Part shown: positions 40,453 through 49,371 of the stretch, one piece after another
Layout: the number at the start of each line of letters is the position of its first letter
Position numbering within the stretch: the first letter of the stretch is position 1
NCBI GenBank assembly: GCA_052139675.1
Contig: JBKQWE010000085.1
Coordinates: 1 to 64,000 of the forward strand
Direction of reading: 5' to 3'
DNA from: JBEKCB01 sp052139675
GTDB lineage: Bacteria > Planctomycetota > Brocadiia > CAIUPP01
DNA: 64,000 nt
Notes under the pieces: model-generated
The model's database searches: none
What the model saw: only the letters and a program-made list of their open reading frames with translations
What the model was told of the DNA's origin: nothing
Position numbers and translations under genes: made by a program

Positions 40453-41730
40453 ATGTCACATAGATTATACGGCGGCGCGGTATGCGGGCTGCTCCTCGCG
40501 TGGATTCTGCCCGGTGGCTTTTCCATCGCCCAGGGCCAGCCGAAGGGCGAGGCGCCAGGAGCGGCCGCGCAGGCGAGCGCCCGCATGGATCCGACGGTCG
40601 CCAAAGAGTGGATGCAGCGTTGGAAGCAGAGCATCATCAGCGACGGCCGCGACCGCCCCTGCGATAAGGAAATGGGCGAGGAGATCGGCTGGCTCGTCAG
40701 CCCGTTCCTGAACGGGTACTACTACGGCTGCCTGGCCACGGGCGACCGCGAGTGGGTGGACCGGCTGATAGATTGGACGGACTCCGTCATCAAGCGCGGC
40801 GTGAAGGAGCCGGACGGATATATCGGCTGGCCCAAGGAAGAGGAGGAGGGCGTCCTCGACTATCTTCCCGCCGGCGTCGCGGAGCGCTACACGGATGTGG
40901 AGGTGGGCGATGCGCTGTTCCTTCGCCCGGTGGCGCTGATGGCCGGCGAGATTCTCAAGACGCCGGCCCTGAAGGAAAAGTACGGCGCCAAGGCCGAGGA
41001 ATACCTTCAACTCGCCGAGCGAACCTTCGAGAAATGGAACTCGCGCGGCGCCTGGCGCGATACGAAGGAAGGCGGCATCTGGGTCGTTCCGCAATTCGCG
41101 CTTGACCCCAAGACCGGCCAGTGGACCGACGGATATGAACTCAGGAAGACCGAGGGCAACTCCCTGCCGGACAACAAGGAAAACATCATCGCCGAGTGGA
41201 TGCTCGCCATGTACGACGCGACACACAAGCCCATCTACAAGGAGCGCGCGGAGAAGTGGTTCCAGGTGATGAAGTCCCGCATGAAGCTCCGCGACGACGG
41301 CAAGTATTTCGTCTGGGATTACTGGGACCCGGGCGTGCCGTGGGACACCAATGCGGATGGCTCTCTCAAGCACTGGGTGGGCGTGCACCCGAACGGCGGG
41401 TATTACCTGACGGATGTCACGGCGATCGTGGCGGCGTACGAACACGGCCTGGTTTTCACCAGGGAGGACATCGCGCGCCTCATCGCCACCAACCGGGATT
41501 TCATGTGGAACCAGCAGATCAAGGGTGCAAAGTTCCAGCGGATAGACGGCGAAAAGGCCGACCCGCGATGGGCAAATTCGCCGGGGCTGCTCTGGACTCC
41601 CTTGGCGCCCTATGACCCGACGCTGCGGAAGATTTTTGAAGCGAACCATAATCCGGGCGGCTGGGGCGGATTGACCGCCACGCCGCAATGGGTCGCCCGC
41701 TTCGGCCGAACGTCCGAAGCCGCTCAGTAA
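40453..41730 (+). CDS. secreted alpha/alpha-toroid protein, probable glycan-active enzyme
   Basis: 425 aa. Signal peptide (cut near 27), then repeated helical pairs: NGYYYGCLATGDREWVDRLIDWTDSVI, LFLRPVALMAGEIL, LPDNKENIIAEWMLAMYDATHKPIYKERAEKWFQVM and NGGYYLTDVTAIVAAYEHGLVFT. The pattern fits six-hairpin glycosidases or alginate/pectate lyases, with several conserved Trp/Asp/Tyr. No exact family. AAAGGG before the ATG. A 33-bp gap leads to the next secreted GH-like gene, probably the same operon. Confidence 0.6.
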   Translation: MSHRLYGGAVCGLLLAWILPGGFSIAQGQPKGEAPGAAAQASARMDPTVAKEWMQRWKQSIISDGRDRPCDKEMGEEIGWLVSPFLNGYYYGCLATGDREWVDRLIDWTDSVIKRGVKEPDGYIGWPKEEEEGVLDYLPAGVAERYTDVEVGDALFLRPVALMAGEILKTPALKEKYGAKAEEYLQLAERTFEKWNSRGAWRDTKEGGIWVVPQFALDPKTGQWTDGYELRKTEGNSLPDNKENIIAEWMLAMYDATHKPIYKERAEKWFQVMKSRMKLRDDGKYFVWDYWDPGVPWDTNADGSLKHWVGVHPNGGYYLTDVTAIVAAYEHGLVFTREDIARLIATNRDFMWNQQIKGAKFQRIDGEKADPRWANSPGLLWTPLAPYDPTLRKIFEANHNPGGWGGLTATPQWVARFGRTSEAAQ

Positions 41731-41763
41731 GCGGCCTCGTCGAATTCCACTCCGGAAGGCGTC

Positions 41764-44577
41764 ATGCGCGCAGCGGCAGCCATTTGCTTCCTGGCCGTTC
41801 TCGGCGTCACCGCCGGATGCTCAAGAGCGAATTATGCGCCCGCGGCGTCCCGGAAACTCGCGGAGGGTCCAGGCATGCACGATCTTGCCGGCCATGATCC
41901 CGCGCCGCTGGATCTGCGCCGCCTCTACCCGGCGCAGAACGGAGAAGTCGCGCCGCCCTCGGGTTTCGCGGGCGACGTTAGCGCCGACATCAGCGCCGAT
42001 CATGCAACGCTGACCTACAGCGGCCCCGACGGGAAGCTGGAATATCAATGGTCCGCGCCGGCCGCAGCCGGCGATCCGCCGCTCGGCGCCTGGCGATTGC
42101 GGGCGACGCCGCACGGCGCGAAAGAACCCGCTATCGTTCCGCTGGCGGCCGACGCGCGCCTGGAATGGGCGCAGACCGCCGCCTTCAAGGGCTGCCGTCT
42201 GGAGGCGTCGCCCGGCGGGGCCGCCTGCGTTTCAACGTATGAGGTGAACGGGCAAACCGCGACGCTCCGCTGCACGGCGCAGTTGATCGGGAAAAGCCTG
42301 GTGCTGGAGGTGAGCTGCGACGCGCCGCAAATCGCCGCCTTCGACGCCGGGCGCTGGGGGCCGGCGCCGCGTCAACGGGACGTGACCGTGCCTTACTACT
42401 CCGGCAAGGTGTTCTATCTCGAGCAGGAGAACCTGTTCGTCAGCACGTTTCTCGATTGGACGAAATCGTCGGCCTCCGATCTCCAAAACACACGCGCCGT
42501 CTATGGCGCCCTGACGGACGGCAGCCGCGTGCCGCTGCACGAGCGCGCCGTGTTCTGTGCCGCCTGGCAGGCGGCGGAAACCCTGCCCAACATCCCGAAT
42601 CCGCCCTCGCCGTTCCGCGGTCACCTGGCGGGCAGGATCGTGCTCGACATCTGGGGCGGCCGTTTCGACGACATCGCGCGCAACCTGGAAACGCTGCACG
42701 GTTACGGGCTGAATAACTGCGTCGCCGTCATTCATAACTGGCAGCGCAGCGGCTATGACAACGCGCTCCCCGCGCATGTCCCGGCCAATCCCGACCTGGG
42801 CGGCGGCGCCGCGATGAAGCGCCTGGTCGCCACCGCAAAAAGCCTGGGCTACGACATCGCCCTGCATGAGAACTACGTGGATTACTACCCAAATTATGAA
42901 GGGTTCGATGACGCCGACGTGGCGCTCGACTCGCAGGGGCATCGCGTGCTGGCGTGGTATCAGCCGCAGACGAAGATGCAGTCGTTCGCGATTCAGCCGC
43001 ACTCGATCCTGCCTCTGGCGACGGAACAGAGTTCGCAGATCCTGGCCCTCTACGAACCGAACGCTGATTTTCTGGACGTGCATTCCTCCGTGCCGCCCTG
43101 GTTCCACGTGGACTTCCGCGCCGGAGCGGAAGGCGCGGGAACGTTTCATATCGTTTGGGAGACGCATCGCCGATTGTGGGCATTCGAGCGCGGGCTCTAC
43201 GGCGGGCCGGTACTCGGTGAGGGCGCCAATCACTGGTTCTGGAGCGGGCTGCTCGACGGCGTCGAAGCGCAATTCCGGCTCGGCGTGCCCGAGAACGCCG
43301 GCCGGACCGCTCCGCTGATGGTGGACTTCGACCTCCTGAAAATTCATCCGCTGCAGTTCAATCACGGCATGGGCTACTACGAGCGCTGGTGGAGCGACCG
43401 AAACTGGGGCGCGCTGCCGCCGATGGAACTCCTCGACCAGTACCGGATGCAGGAAGTCATTTACGGCCACGCCGGCTTTCTGGGCACCGCCGCGTACTCG
43501 GTCGTGCCGCTGGCGTGGCTCGAACATCACTTGATGTCGCCGGTCACCGCGCGTTATGCGACCGCGCTTCCGGTCAGCATTCAATACCAGGTGAACGGCT
43601 GCTGGGTGGACGGCACGCAGGCGGCCCGCGCCGGGAACTGGAAACGCGTCCGCGTCGCTTATGACAACGGGCTCACCGTGACCGCCAACGACGATGCGGA
43701 ACCGTTGCGCGATGGCGATTTCACCCTGCCGCAATACGGCTGGGCGGCGAGCGGCGCAGGCGTCACGGCCTGGACGGCGCTGCTGCAGGGCGTCATCGCC
43801 GACTACGCGCGCACGGACGACAGCACCTTCGCCAACGCCCGCGCCGCGTCGGATTGGGACCAGGGCGGAGTTCATCGCATCCGCCCGACGGTTGCGGAAT
43901 TCCGGCAGACCGGCGAACGATCCTTCGCGCTCAGCTACGAATGGCGCGTCGAGGAAACCCTGCCGCGCGATTATAACTGCTTCGTCCACTTCGTCACCCG
44001 CGGCGGCAGCGGCGATAACATCTCGTTCCAGAACGATCACGTCCTGCCGCGCGCCAGCTCAACATGGAAGGCCGGCGAAACGCTGCGCGACGGCCCGCAT
44101 GACATTCGGCTGCCGGACGATCTGCCCGACGGCGACTACGGCGTGCGCATCGGATTATTTTTGCCGGACGAGGAGCGCCTGACGTTGCAGGGGCGCAACG
44201 ACGGACGCGGCCGCATCCGAGCGGGAGCGCTGCACGTGCGCGATCACGGACGGGACATCTCCTTTGAGCCCGAACCGCCCGCGCCCGAGGGCAGCGCCGA
44301 CATTTATCAGCACCGGCTGAACGCCGGCGGCAAGGTGCTCGACTTCGGCGACGTGCGCACCGACGGCAGCGTGCTCGTGCGGCGCGAAGACGGCGAATGG
44401 GTGCTGCGCGCCCTGCCGCGCGCAAGGGACTTCTTCATTGAATTAAGCGCCGCGCGTTTCGGCCGCCCGGCGAGCGTGCGTTGCGAGGATGGCCCGGCGC
44501 CCACGGCGGAAATGCAGGCGCGCGGCGACTGGTGGCAGTTGAAGTTGAACGGCGCGCGCGAATACCGCTGGAAATGA
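41764..44577 (+). CDS. large lipoprotein with glycoside-hydrolase-like barrel
   Basis: 937 aa. Lipobox LGVTAGC (Cys19). Residues ~60-270 form a beta-rich N-terminal domain. Residues ~280-600 contain barrel-type motifs: GRIVLDIWGGRFDDIARNLETLHGYGLNNCVAVIHNWQRSGYDN, GYDIALHENYVDYYPNYEGF and ADFLDVHSSVPPWF. Two further beta-sandwich regions follow; FVHFVTRGGSGDNISFQNDH is lectin-like. The arrangement resembles DUF5696/GH101-like glycosidases. Probably acts on polysaccharide at the cell surface; substrate unknown. GGAAGGCG before the ATG. Ends at the tandem repeat region. Confidence 0.6.
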   Translation: MRAAAAICFLAVLGVTAGCSRANYAPAASRKLAEGPGMHDLAGHDPAPLDLRRLYPAQNGEVAPPSGFAGDVSADISADHATLTYSGPDGKLEYQWSAPAAAGDPPLGAWRLRATPHGAKEPAIVPLAADARLEWAQTAAFKGCRLEASPGGAACVSTYEVNGQTATLRCTAQLIGKSLVLEVSCDAPQIAAFDAGRWGPAPRQRDVTVPYYSGKVFYLEQENLFVSTFLDWTKSSASDLQNTRAVYGALTDGSRVPLHERAVFCAAWQAAETLPNIPNPPSPFRGHLAGRIVLDIWGGRFDDIARNLETLHGYGLNNCVAVIHNWQRSGYDNALPAHVPANPDLGGGAAMKRLVATAKSLGYDIALHENYVDYYPNYEGFDDADVALDSQGHRVLAWYQPQTKMQSFAIQPHSILPLATEQSSQILALYEPNADFLDVHSSVPPWFHVDFRAGAEGAGTFHIVWETHRRLWAFERGLYGGPVLGEGANHWFWSGLLDGVEAQFRLGVPENAGRTAPLMVDFDLLKIHPLQFNHGMGYYERWWSDRNWGALPPMELLDQYRMQEVIYGHAGFLGTAAYSVVPLAWLEHHLMSPVTARYATALPVSIQYQVNGCWVDGTQAARAGNWKRVRVAYDNGLTVTANDDAEPLRDGDFTLPQYGWAASGAGVTAWTALLQGVIADYARTDDSTFANARAASDWDQGGVHRIRPTVAEFRQTGERSFALSYEWRVEETLPRDYNCFVHFVTRGGSGDNISFQNDHVLPRASSTWKAGETLRDGPHDIRLPDDLPDGDYGVRIGLFLPDEERLTLQGRNDGRGRIRAGALHVRDHGRDISFEPEPPAPEGSADIYQHRLNAGGKVLDFGDVRTDGSVLVRREDGEWVLRALPRARDFFIELSAARFGRPASVRCEDGPAPTAEMQARGDWWQLKLNGAREYRWK

Positions 44578-44592
44578 CCGCGCGGGCCTGTC

Positions 44593-44880
44593 GCTCAGAA
44601 TAAACGGGGCAGAGCCTATCACGACAGCACGAGCGCCGCTTCGAGGTTCCGCTAGGTACGATACGTACCTAGTGGACAGCTCCCCGGAGCAGCGCCAACG
44701 GCCCGCGTCCGAGCCTGCCGTGGTCTTCGCATCGCTCAGAATAAACGAGCTCGAGCATCTCGTGTGAGCGCGGGCACCATTTTCGCTGCTCCACTAGTTA
44801 CGATACGTAACTACCGGGATCCCCTGAAACGGCGGCAACGTCCCGCGTCATAGTCCCTGCGGGCTTTTCGATTCGCTCTG
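44593..44880. repeat. degenerate ~140-bp tandem repeat with covarying palindrome
   Basis: GCTCAGAATAAACG begins at 44593 and again at 44734 (141 bp); a third start GCTCTGAATGAACGA is at 44874 (140 bp). Each full unit holds a palindrome about 60 nt in: CTAGGTACG-ATA-CGTACCTAG (44652-44672) and TAGTTACG-ATA-CGTAACTA (44795-44813). The arms differ by a paired G-C to T-A change. Unit 2 has a second hairpin CCCGC/GCGGG (44842-44863) followed by CTTTT. Fills the gap between two convergent genes; no coding frame. Confidence 0.75.
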
Positions 44881-44901
44881 AATGAACGAACATTGTGAAA
44901 G

Positions 44902-47900
44902 TTATTTCCGCGAGGCCGCGCTCGCTTTGCGCTGCACAGCTTCGACACCGCCTCGGCGAAGGGCCTGCAGCATCGTCTGGGCGCCGAGAGTGTTGATGTC
45001 GCACTGGAGCGCCGTCCGGAACTCCGCCACCGCGCGCGCGCGTTTGCCCATGCCGAGCAAGCCGAGGCCGATCAGGTAGTGCGCCTGCGCCTTGCGCGTC
45101 GCTGCGCTTCGGCGGTCGCCGAACTTGTCGAAGAAATCGGCTTCCCCGCCTTTCGCGATCTGCCGTTCACCGACGCGCACGAGGTCGTCGAACATCTCGC
45201 GCGCCTCTTTCTCGCGGCCGAGCATTCGGTACGCCTGTCCCTGCCAATACGCAAGGGCGGTCCCGCGGCGTTCCTTCGCCACGGCAGCGGCAAAGCGGCG
45301 GGAAGCCTCGTCGGCGTTCCCGAGCGCCTCCTGCGCCGCGCCGAGGAACCAGTTGATCTCCGGCTCGCGGCCGCCGTCGTGGGGACGCGCGAACTCGAAC
45401 CGCGCCGGGTATTCCATCGCCGCCTCGAAGTCCTTCAGCGCGCGCGCGGCGTCGCCGGCGGCGAGGGACTTTCGGCCGCGCAGGAGATGCGCGTCCACGT
45501 AGACGTCGTGGACCGCATTCTCGCCGCCCTCGGCGACGCGGAAATGCCTGTTCGCCATGAGTTCCACCGCGCGGTCGCAGTCGCCGACGAAGAGGTGGAG
45601 GATGATCTCGCGCAGCAGCGCGTCGTTGCGTTTGAGCACAGTGGCGTGGCGGCGCTCCAGGAACCGCAGCCGCTCGCGGTGAGGCCGCTGGGCCGCGGCC
45701 ATGGCGAGGTCCATCTCGAAGAGGAACCGCGCGTCGTCCGGGTCGAGCGCGATGGCCTTCCTCAGGCTTCGGATCGCCTCCGGGTAGTCCTGCGCGAATT
45801 GCGAATAAGCGAAGGCGAGATTGCGGTGCACAGTGGCGAACCGGCCGTCCAGGCGGCGCGAGCGCTCCCACATGCGGATCGCGTTCTGCGGCTGCAGATC
45901 GCAGAGCAGGTTCCCCAGGTAGTACGGCGCGCGGGCATCGGCCGGATTATGCTTCATCACGCTTTCGAGGACGCGAACGGATTCGAGGCGGTGCGGGAAG
46001 CAGTAATCGGGCGGCATCTTTCCCCCGAGGCGATAATGTTCCGCCGCCTTGCCAGCGTCGCCCTTTCGCTCCCAGTAATAGCCCAGCGTGTAGTGGATCA
46101 TCGGGTCAATGGTCTTCGGCGACGTGATTGGGAACCGCTGGAGGACGTCAATCGCGTCATCCCAGAGCTCCAGGTTCTGGTAATCGGACGCGAGCTCCAG
46201 GTAGTTCTGCGGCTCGCCGCGCAGCAGGGCATCCAGCTCTTTTCGCGACTGGGCGACCGCCTTTTTCTGGCTGAGGGCGAGGACCTGCTCATTCCGCGCG
46301 CGCCAATCCAGCGGGTCCAGGCGCAGAGCCTCCGCCGCGGCTTCGCAGGACTCCTTGAGCGATCCCATGCGGCGAAGCAGCGCCGCCTTGAGATTCAGCC
46401 CCTTCGGATGGAGCCGGTTGAATGCCAGCGAGCTCTCGATGGACGTCAACGCGGCGCACAGCTTCCCCTGACAAACCTCAATCTCGGCGATTTCATAGTA
46501 GCTCGCGGCGCGCCACGCGAAACACCAGGCGGCGCGGTTCAGCGCATCCAGGGCGTCGGCGCGCTTCCCTTGCGCCTTCAGCGCCACGCCGAGGTAGTAG
46601 AGCGCCTCGCTGTCCTTCGGGCGGGTATAGTTCTTCGTCGCGCGCGCGACCGCGCGGCGCAGCCGCGTCTCAGCCTCGGCATACAGCCCGCGTTTCAGGT
46701 CGAGGAGCGCCAGCGCAATGTTCGCGCGATAGTCGTCCGGGTCGCGCCGAAGCGCTTCCTGGTAGTAGGGGTGCGGCTCCACGGCCGGATTGTGGAATTG
46801 CTCAAGGCGGAGGCCCGTCAGATAGAGCTCCTCGTTCGTCTTCATTTCAGCGGGCGGGCCGGGCGGGACCATCGGCTTGGGCATCGCGGCGCCTTTCGGC
46901 CTTATCGGCCGGTACCCGACGAGTTCCTTCCCGCCTGCGAGTAGCGCCGCCTGAAGCTCGGTCTCCTGGACGCCTTTCGGCAGGGCGACTTCCGTGGCAA
47001 AAGGCCGCGCGGGGCTGATGTCAATCCGGCGCTCGACCAGCACCCGGCCGCCGGCCTTGAGGAGAACGGTCGCGCCCTTGAGGTTCGCCGTCGCGTTGAA
47101 GGCCAGCCGGGCGACATTCTCTTTGCTGACTTCGAGGTTCACGGCCGCGTCGCGCGTCGCGTTCTTCACCCCGCCGAGGTTCCGGATCGGGTACCAGTAC
47201 TCCACGGCGGACCGCGTCTCGGTCGGCTCGATCCAACTGTAATCGGGCTGGTTGTCCGAGTACGCGCCGCTCATGAGTTCCACGTAGGGCGTGTCGCCGT
47301 CGCTGAGGACGTTCCTGTGCCACATCTCGCCGGGGGCGCCCGCGCCGAAGGTCCAGAACTTCATGCCCGGCGAGACGTGGTGATCCGCCACGCGCGCCAC
47401 GCCCGCGTCCTTCGAGTAGTCGTACCCGGCCAGGAAATCGTCATGCTCGTTCCACGCGAAGATGGAGATCATGCTCGGATGGTTCTTCCACCAGCTCACG
47501 TCCACCCCGGCTCTGTAATCCACGCCGGCGTAGATCTCATGTGCGATCGGCCAGTGGACGAACTCGTGCTTTCCATGCTGGACGCCGTACTCGATCGCCG
47601 GCGGGAAGATCACGCGGTAGTCCGGATTGACGTGCACGGCCGCGTTGGTGAAGCAGAGCATCGAGTGCGCCAAAGGCGTGCGGTTGAACATCTTCAGCGT
47701 CACTTCGAGGAACGACCGGCCCGGATAAACGGTCATGCCCACAGTCCACTTCATGCGATGCCTGCGCTCGACCTCGCCGACCCACGCCGTCCGGCCGCCG
47801 TCGGCGCGCTCCTCCAGGCGATAGTCCACCGGCATGAACGTCGTCGCCCGGTGATGGTGCGGCAAGTCCCACTCGACTCCGCCGGAAATCCACGCCCCGA

Positions 47901-48225
47901 GCATCCCGATCAGCGCCGGCTTGATGACCCGCTGGCGATAGAAAAAGTCGTAGTGGTCCGTCTTATCCAGCCCCGCGAAAATCCTCCCGCCGAGCTCCGG
48001 CAGCACTGTGACCTGGAGGTACTCGTTCTCCAGGCAGACCGCCTTGTATCTCTTGTCAACCCTGGTATCGCTCAGCTTGTCGAGGAACGGATACGGATAG
48101 ACCGTCCGTTTCGCTCCCTGGTAGCCCTGACCCGAATAGAAGAGCGGATTGATCTCGGGCGCTCCGAGCGCGTAAGTAGGGATCACGAGCGGACATTCGC
48201 GGACGCTTGCGGCGCTCCTCGGCAT
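44902..48225 (-). CDS. DUF5107 domain plus TPR-repeat protein
   Basis: 1107 aa. The N-terminal ~400 residues match DUF5107: YKAVCLENEYLQVTVLPELGGRIFAGLDKTDHYDFFYRQRVIKP, MLGAWISGGVEWDLPHHHR and EYWYPIRNLGGVKNATRDA. This fold resembles galactose-mutarotase-like beta-sandwiches. From ~450 to the end are at least a dozen TPR-like helical pairs (PDDYRANIALALLDLKRGLYAEAETRL and similar). No signal peptide. GGAGAAGACG precedes the ATG. Last gene of the four-gene operon that starts at 51455. Likely a carbohydrate-binding scaffold; enzymatic activity is uncertain. Confidence 0.8.
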   Translation of the reverse strand: MPRSAASVRECPLVIPTYALGAPEINPLFYSGQGYQGAKRTVYPYPFLDKLSDTRVDKRYKAVCLENEYLQVTVLPELGGRIFAGLDKTDHYDFFYRQRVIKPALIGMLGAWISGGVEWDLPHHHRATTFMPVDYRLEERADGGRTAWVGEVERRHRMKWTVGMTVYPGRSFLEVTLKMFNRTPLAHSMLCFTNAAVHVNPDYRVIFPPAIEYGVQHGKHEFVHWPIAHEIYAGVDYRAGVDVSWWKNHPSMISIFAWNEHDDFLAGYDYSKDAGVARVADHHVSPGMKFWTFGAGAPGEMWHRNVLSDGDTPYVELMSGAYSDNQPDYSWIEPTETRSAVEYWYPIRNLGGVKNATRDAAVNLEVSKENVARLAFNATANLKGATVLLKAGGRVLVERRIDISPARPFATEVALPKGVQETELQAALLAGGKELVGYRPIRPKGAAMPKPMVPPGPPAEMKTNEELYLTGLRLEQFHNPAVEPHPYYQEALRRDPDDYRANIALALLDLKRGLYAEAETRLRRAVARATKNYTRPKDSEALYYLGVALKAQGKRADALDALNRAAWCFAWRAASYYEIAEIEVCQGKLCAALTSIESSLAFNRLHPKGLNLKAALLRRMGSLKESCEAAAEALRLDPLDWRARNEQVLALSQKKAVAQSRKELDALLRGEPQNYLELASDYQNLELWDDAIDVLQRFPITSPKTIDPMIHYTLGYYWERKGDAGKAAEHYRLGGKMPPDYCFPHRLESVRVLESVMKHNPADARAPYYLGNLLCDLQPQNAIRMWERSRRLDGRFATVHRNLAFAYSQFAQDYPEAIRSLRKAIALDPDDARFLFEMDLAMAAAQRPHRERLRFLERRHATVLKRNDALLREIILHLFVGDCDRAVELMANRHFRVAEGGENAVHDVYVDAHLLRGRKSLAAGDAARALKDFEAAMEYPARFEFARPHDGGREPEINWFLGAAQEALGNADEASRRFAAAVAKERRGTALAYWQGQAYRMLGREKEAREMFDDLVRVGERQIAKGGEADFFDKFGDRRSAATRKAQAHYLIGLGLLGMGKRARAVAEFRTALQCDINTLGAQTMLQALRRGGVEAVQRKASAASRK

Positions 48226-48253
48226 CGTCGTCTTCTCCTCTACGTTGAATGTC

Positions 48254-49342
48254 CTACTCCAGGCAGCCGCTGCCTTCGATGGGCCACACGTCCTCGACCA
48301 CGTCGCCGCGCGCCACGATCATCCGGCGATGGAGGTTGCTGGTGGTGCAGCCGTGCGACGGGATGAGCCGCAGGCGGTCGCCGATTCCGGCGGCCGCGTT
48401 CTTCACCGACGTGTGCTCTTCGGAAAGCTTGAGGACCTCCGCTGCCGGGTTTCCCATGACGGCGGGAAGGCCGAAATCGGAGCCGATCCCTTTGAGGCCG
48501 ACGTCGCAGATCGCGCGGTCCGGCTGGACGGAGATCACGGTCGCCAGGACGAACATGGCGTTGCGGAATTCCGGGCGCCGCGTCTTGTAATGCTTGTCCA
48601 TCAGCGCGTAACTCCCGGCCTGGACCTCGTTCATTCCCTCGATATTGCCGGTGACGTCATAGGTTCCGGTGCCGCCGCCCGAGATGATCGCGCACGGCAG
48701 CCCATGCCGCTCGAGTTCGGACCGCAGGGCGACGAGGCGGCCGATGCATTCCGTCGTGCGGCGCGCGCGTTCCCCGGCGTCCGGCAGCAGAACGAGGTGC
48801 CCTTCGTAGCCTTGCAGGCCGTCGAAGCGGAGGCCCGGCGAGTCGTGGACCTGCCGAGCCAGATCGAACGTCGGCTCGCCCGGCTGCACGCCGCAGCGGT
48901 TCATGCCGATATCCACCTCGACCAGGACGCCGATGGTCACGCCCGCCTCCTGCGCAGCGGCGTCGAGTTCGCGGACGTTCTGCGGCGAGTCCACGGCCAC
49001 TCGTACGACGGCGCGGCGGTTGAGTTCGGCCAGGCGGCGGCACTTGCCGGGCCCGACCACCTGGTTGGCGATGAGCACGTCGGCGATGCCGCCGGCGACG
49101 AGCGCTTCGCCTTCGGAAAGCTTGGCGGCGGTGATCCCCACCGCGCCGCCGGCCTGGAGTTGCCGGTGCGCGAGCGTCACGCACTTGTGCGACTTGAAGT
49201 GCGGGCGCAGCTTGCAGGGGCGCTGCGCAAAGTAGCGGGCCATCGTGTCGAGGTTGAACTGTAGCGCGTCGGCGTCCGCGACCAGCGCCGGCGTTTCCAC
49301 TCGGTCCAGGGTCTTACCGATGAGTTCGTGACGGTCCGCCAT
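48254..49342 (-). CDS. D-threonine aldolase / D-serine dehydratase-like PLP enzyme (alanine racemase fold)
   Basis: 362 aa. KLRPHFKSHKC holds the PLP lysine (Lys50, PHxK motif). A barrel of alternating strands follows (VRVAVDSPQN, IGVLVEVDIGMNRCGVQPG, IISGGGTGTYD), and the C-terminal domain has IPSHGCTTSNLHRRMIV with the His and Cys that bind a divalent metal in DSD1-type enzymes. Acts on D-amino or D-hydroxyamino acids. Start MADRHEL, after GAGGAGAAGG. It follows an N-acyl-D-amino-acid deacylase by 29 bp, so a D-amino-acid route is likely. Confidence 0.85.
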   Translation of the reverse strand: MADRHELIGKTLDRVETPALVADADALQFNLDTMARYFAQRPCKLRPHFKSHKCVTLAHRQLQAGGAVGITAAKLSEGEALVAGGIADVLIANQVVGPGKCRRLAELNRRAVVRVAVDSPQNVRELDAAAQEAGVTIGVLVEVDIGMNRCGVQPGEPTFDLARQVHDSPGLRFDGLQGYEGHLVLLPDAGERARRTTECIGRLVALRSELERHGLPCAIISGGGTGTYDVTGNIEGMNEVQAGSYALMDKHYKTRRPEFRNAMFVLATVISVQPDRAICDVGLKGIGSDFGLPAVMGNPAAEVLKLSEEHTSVKNAAAGIGDRLRLIPSHGCTTSNLHRRMIVARGDVVEDVWPIEGSGCLE

Positions 49343-49371
49343 GTCCTTCTCCTCTCTGGGCCGCGCTCTCT

